DNA of 50,392 bases. Origin: SIG603 sp964370115 (GTDB lineage: Bacteria > Bacillota > Clostridia > Oscillospirales > Acutalibacteraceae). Below are positions 49,031 through 50,392 of this stretch, piece by piece; within the stretch, counting starts at the first letter, position 1; each line of letters starts with the position of its first letter. The notes under the pieces were generated by a model, which saw only the letters and a program-made list of their open reading frames with translations, did not search any database and was not told the DNA's origin. The stretch covers positions 1 to 50,392 of the forward strand of contig CAYJIA010000011.1 in assembly GCA_964370115.1 (NCBI GenBank), in the 5' to 3' direction. The translations under genes were made by a program, and so were the position numbers.

Positions 49031-49411
49031 TTAGTCATTTATATCTATATACATAAACGATTGAGGTACTTGATTTATGCCTAAATCGGATATACTAAAA
49101 GGGCGGGTGTATTTTTTTGGGTTTCTTAGCTTATAAGCAATTGCTGTCGTATATGAAGAAAAGTAGTCGTCAAAAAACTCTTTTGTAGTGCCAGAATAAT
49201 CCTTGGTTTGAGACCAAATATCACTTGGTTTTCCCGATAAAACAGTTTCAATTTCTGCCTCACCACAAATTTTAGCTACAGGAGATGTGACGTAAAATAA
49301 AATTTTTGCCACGTCTTGCCTGTTTTTTCTTTTGCGATATTCATATATTTTTTTGCCAGCGCAAATGTCTTCAAAGTATGGTTCTTTTATCGATAATAAT
49401 ATAGCTTTCAT
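49031..49411 (-). CDS. ASCH-domain protein
   Basis: A 126-aa single-domain protein of the ASCH/PUA-like fold. The N-terminal signature MKAILLSIKEPYFEDICAGKKIYEYRKRK is the conserved ASCH entry strand with the E-x-R-K groove motif. LFYVTSPVAKICGEAEIETVLSG continues the beta barrel. ASCH domains are thought to bind RNA, and some act as nucleoside-modifying enzymes or in toxin-antitoxin-like settings; the role here is unknown. The ribosome binding site is poor (GGAAT). It follows a truncated metallophosphoesterase gene and a RelBE pair in the same direction and is probably the tail of that accessory transcript. Confidence 0.8.
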   Translation of the reverse strand: MKAILLSIKEPYFEDICAGKKIYEYRKRKNRQDVAKILFYVTSPVAKICGEAEIETVLSGKPSDIWSQTKDYSGTTKEFFDDYFSSYTTAIAYKLRNPKKYTRPFSISDLGINQVPQSFMYIDIND

Positions 49412-49424
49412 GATATATCATTCC

Positions 49425-49535
49425 TCATATCCTTCTCGTTCCTTGACCAAAGTTTATAGGCTTATAAGCATCATCCACAACAGCATCAAAAGTAGGGAAG
49501 TTCCCGTGTATATCGGAAATAACAGCTAATTTCAT
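49425..49535 (-). pseudogene. Remnant of a metallophosphoesterase gene
   Basis: With a good ribosome binding site (AAAAGGAG, about 7 nt upstream) an ATG at 49535 opens a 36-codon frame beginning MKLAVISDIHGNFPTFDAVV. This is the N-terminus of the calcineurin-like phosphoesterase family (metal ligands Asp8 and His10 of DxHGN). After about residue 22 the similarity is lost, and the frame ends at 49425-49427, whereas the family needs about 160-250 residues. The 3' part appears deleted, leaving only the first metal-binding motif. It lies between relE and the ASCH gene. Confidence 0.7.
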
Positions 49536-49550
49536 AGATTAAACTCCTTT

Positions 49551-49856
49551 TTACAATATATCTCGAAAATTTCTACCGCCATAAAGCACACGCACAATGT
49601 TTACAATGAAGTCTTTTTCATTGACAATATAAAAAATGAGGTAGTTGTTCACTGGTAAAAATCTAATATCAGGATTAATTTTTTCATCATACACTCTGTG
49701 TTTTTTTGGCATGGTTGCAAGTGATAAAATTGCATCTTCAATTCTTTTAAGTTGGTTTATCGCAGTGCTTTTAGACAAAAGTTCATCTGCAATATATCTA
49801 TAAATATCATATAAGTCTTGTTTAGCAACTTTTGAAATATTTACCGTGTAATTCAT
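49551..49856 (-). CDS. RelE/ParE-family toxin
   Basis: A 101-aa toxin of the RelE/ParE superfamily. It starts MNYTVNISKVAKQDLYDIYRYIADEL, followed by a helical hairpin with NQLKRIEDAILSLATMPKKHRVY and the C-terminal strands IRFLPVNNYLIFYIVNEKDFIVNIVRVLYGGRNF, the typical RelE/ParE end. Its ATG overlaps the antitoxin stop by 4 nt (ATGA). RelE members cleave mRNA on the ribosome, and ParE members poison gyrase. Conserved Arg and Tyr residues fit the fold, but which target applies cannot be decided from the sequence. Confidence 0.93.
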   Translation of the reverse strand: MNYTVNISKVAKQDLYDIYRYIADELLSKSTAINQLKRIEDAILSLATMPKKHRVYDEKINPDIRFLPVNNYLIFYIVNEKDFIVNIVRVLYGGRNFRDIL

Positions 49857-50155
49857 AACCCAAGTTCCCTATTTAGATCTGAAAAAACTTTTTTAGCTGG
49901 TTCGGTTTCGCCTTTTTCTATGCTGTCTATACCTTTTTGTAGCTCCATTTTTAACTTTTCTTTAGTCATTGCACTCACATCAAGCATATTATCTGGAATT
50001 TTAACATCAAAAGGCAAGCCTTTTTGTAGGATAATTTGTTTGTAAAACATATTTATTGCATTTGACGCAGGTATACCAAGTGCAGATAAAATATTTTCCG
50101 CCTGTTCTTTTACATCTGGTTCAATTCTTGCGTATAAGTTTGCTGATTTAGCCAT
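49853..50155 (-). CDS. RelB/DinJ-family antitoxin
   Basis: A 100-aa antitoxin. The N-terminal ribbon-helix-helix (about 1-50; SANLYARIEPDVKEQAENILSALGIPASNAINMFYKQIIL) is the RelB/DinJ signature and binds DNA as a dimer. The C-terminal half (about 60-100) is charged and helical and should wrap the toxin. AAAGGAG precedes the ATG. It is the first gene of the unit, coupled to the toxin. A 12-bp perfect palindrome inside its promoter is a natural autoregulatory operator. Confidence 0.94.
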   Translation of the reverse strand: MAKSANLYARIEPDVKEQAENILSALGIPASNAINMFYKQIILQKGLPFDVKIPDNMLDVSAMTKEKLKMELQKGIDSIEKGETEPAKKVFSDLNRELGL

Positions 50156-50186
50156 AATAAATTTCTCCTTTAAGATTTATATTTAT

Positions 50187-50215
50187 ATTATACGCTGTTG
50201 TGCGCACAAAAGCAA
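50187..50215 (-). promoter_or_regulatory. RelBE promoter with palindromic operator
   Basis: Minus strand: TTGCTT (50210-50215), 17-bp spacer, TATAAT (50187-50192). The spacer contains the perfect 12-bp palindrome TTGTGCGCACAA (50198-50209) adjoining the -35 box. A ribbon-helix-helix dimer bound there would block RNA polymerase. Confidence 0.8.
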
Positions 50216-50234
50216 TACAAATTTAAGTTTTCAG

Positions 50235-50392
50235 TTGTAGGGGCGGATTCCATATCCGCCTAAAAACAACCACAATTTTAAAATTTCCACCGTAGGGGCG
50301 ACGTTTCGTCGTCCGCGGATTTTGCGCAGATTATTAAAAAACTTTTTTTCTTGCAAAAAGTTTTCTCTTTTGCACTTTGTGCAAAATTCACT
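50235..50392. repeat. GTAGGGGC hairpin modules and A/T tract
   Basis: Two GTAGGGGC modules: GTAGGGGCGGAT-TCCAT-ATCCGCC (50237-50260) and GTAGGGGCGACG-TTT-CGTCGTCCGC (50293-50318). Then TTAAAAAACTTTTTTTCTTG (50334-50353), whose inverse copy is at 42690-42711, and a CTTTTGCAC-TTT-GTGCAAAA hairpin near the window end. No gene is visible. Confidence 0.8.

Noticed and set aside
49031..50155. RelBE-ASCH patch considered as part of a prophage or integrative element
   Set aside because: No integrase, structural phage gene, tRNA attachment site or direct repeat is visible in the window.

Overview
The window is about 50 kb of AT-rich chromosome from a strictly anaerobic Firmicute of the class Clostridia, probably a gut-type lineage near Oscillospirales (the family is a guess). 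The evidence is a pyruvate phosphate dikinase, an IspH-ribosomal protein S1 fusion, a one-piece SecDF, a trimeric [FeFe] hydrogenase, indolepyruvate:ferredoxin oxidoreductase, strong AGGAGG ribosome binding sites and consensus sigma-A promoters. There is no sign of a phage or a complete transposon, and no rRNA, tRNA or CRISPR array was seen.

Layout. 1-3065: mosaic of short hairpin repeats, then ppdK (-). 3158-9972 (+): pth, mfd, a PrsA/SurA-like lipoprotein, then an ECF sigma factor overlapping an unusual Ala-rich membrane/Ig-like protein that may be its regulator. 10068-11913: a SLOG-fold protein, a flavodoxin-like protein and a lysine-rich protein of unknown function. 11950-15513 (+): rpmG-secE-nusG-rplK-rplA and, from its own promoter and L10 leader, rplJ-rplL. 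This cluster ends at a terminator without rpoB. Two similar asymmetric hairpins, candidate L1-binding sites, precede rplK and rplA. 15590-22154 (-): a small membrane protein, dCMP deaminase, a double-ACT protein and an aryl-acid cluster paaK-iorB-iorA-paaK. 22242-26834: a pyridoxine-type kinase (-), then a 34-aa membrane ORF, metG, tatD and pcp (+). 26958-34795 (-): secDF, ispH-rpsA, plsC, cmk, a flavoprotein and a MurR/RpiR regulator, mostly with touching stop and start codons. 34989-36866 (-): a GGDEF protein. 37205-42616 (+): hydrogenase operon hydC-hydB-hydA. 42729-48957 (-): flavin reductase-rubredoxin, rarA, glyA, free Met-sulfoxide reductase, a PatB/MalY-type C-S lyase and a DUF362 ferredoxin protein. 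49031-50215 (-): an ASCH-domain protein, a metallophosphoesterase remnant and a RelBE-type toxin-antitoxin pair.

How the parts work together. Much of the window concerns ferredoxin-linked anaerobic energy metabolism. PpdK links PEP and pyruvate; IorAB with two CoA ligases joins aromatic 2-oxo acids, reduced ferredoxin and ATP; the hydrogenase joins ferredoxin and NAD(P)H to H2. The most unusual gene is hydB. Its usual C-terminal ferredoxin domain is replaced by a complete NfnB/GltD-type FAD/NAD(P) module, so one operon may connect H2, ferredoxin and two pyridine-nucleotide sites. HydA also has Ser where crystallised enzymes have the second Cys of the L1 motif.

A second theme is the intergenic DNA. 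Many gaps contain combinations of a few short hairpin modules and tandem AT-rich repeats. The stem arms of one module have compensatory changes between copies, which suggests that the palindrome itself is maintained.
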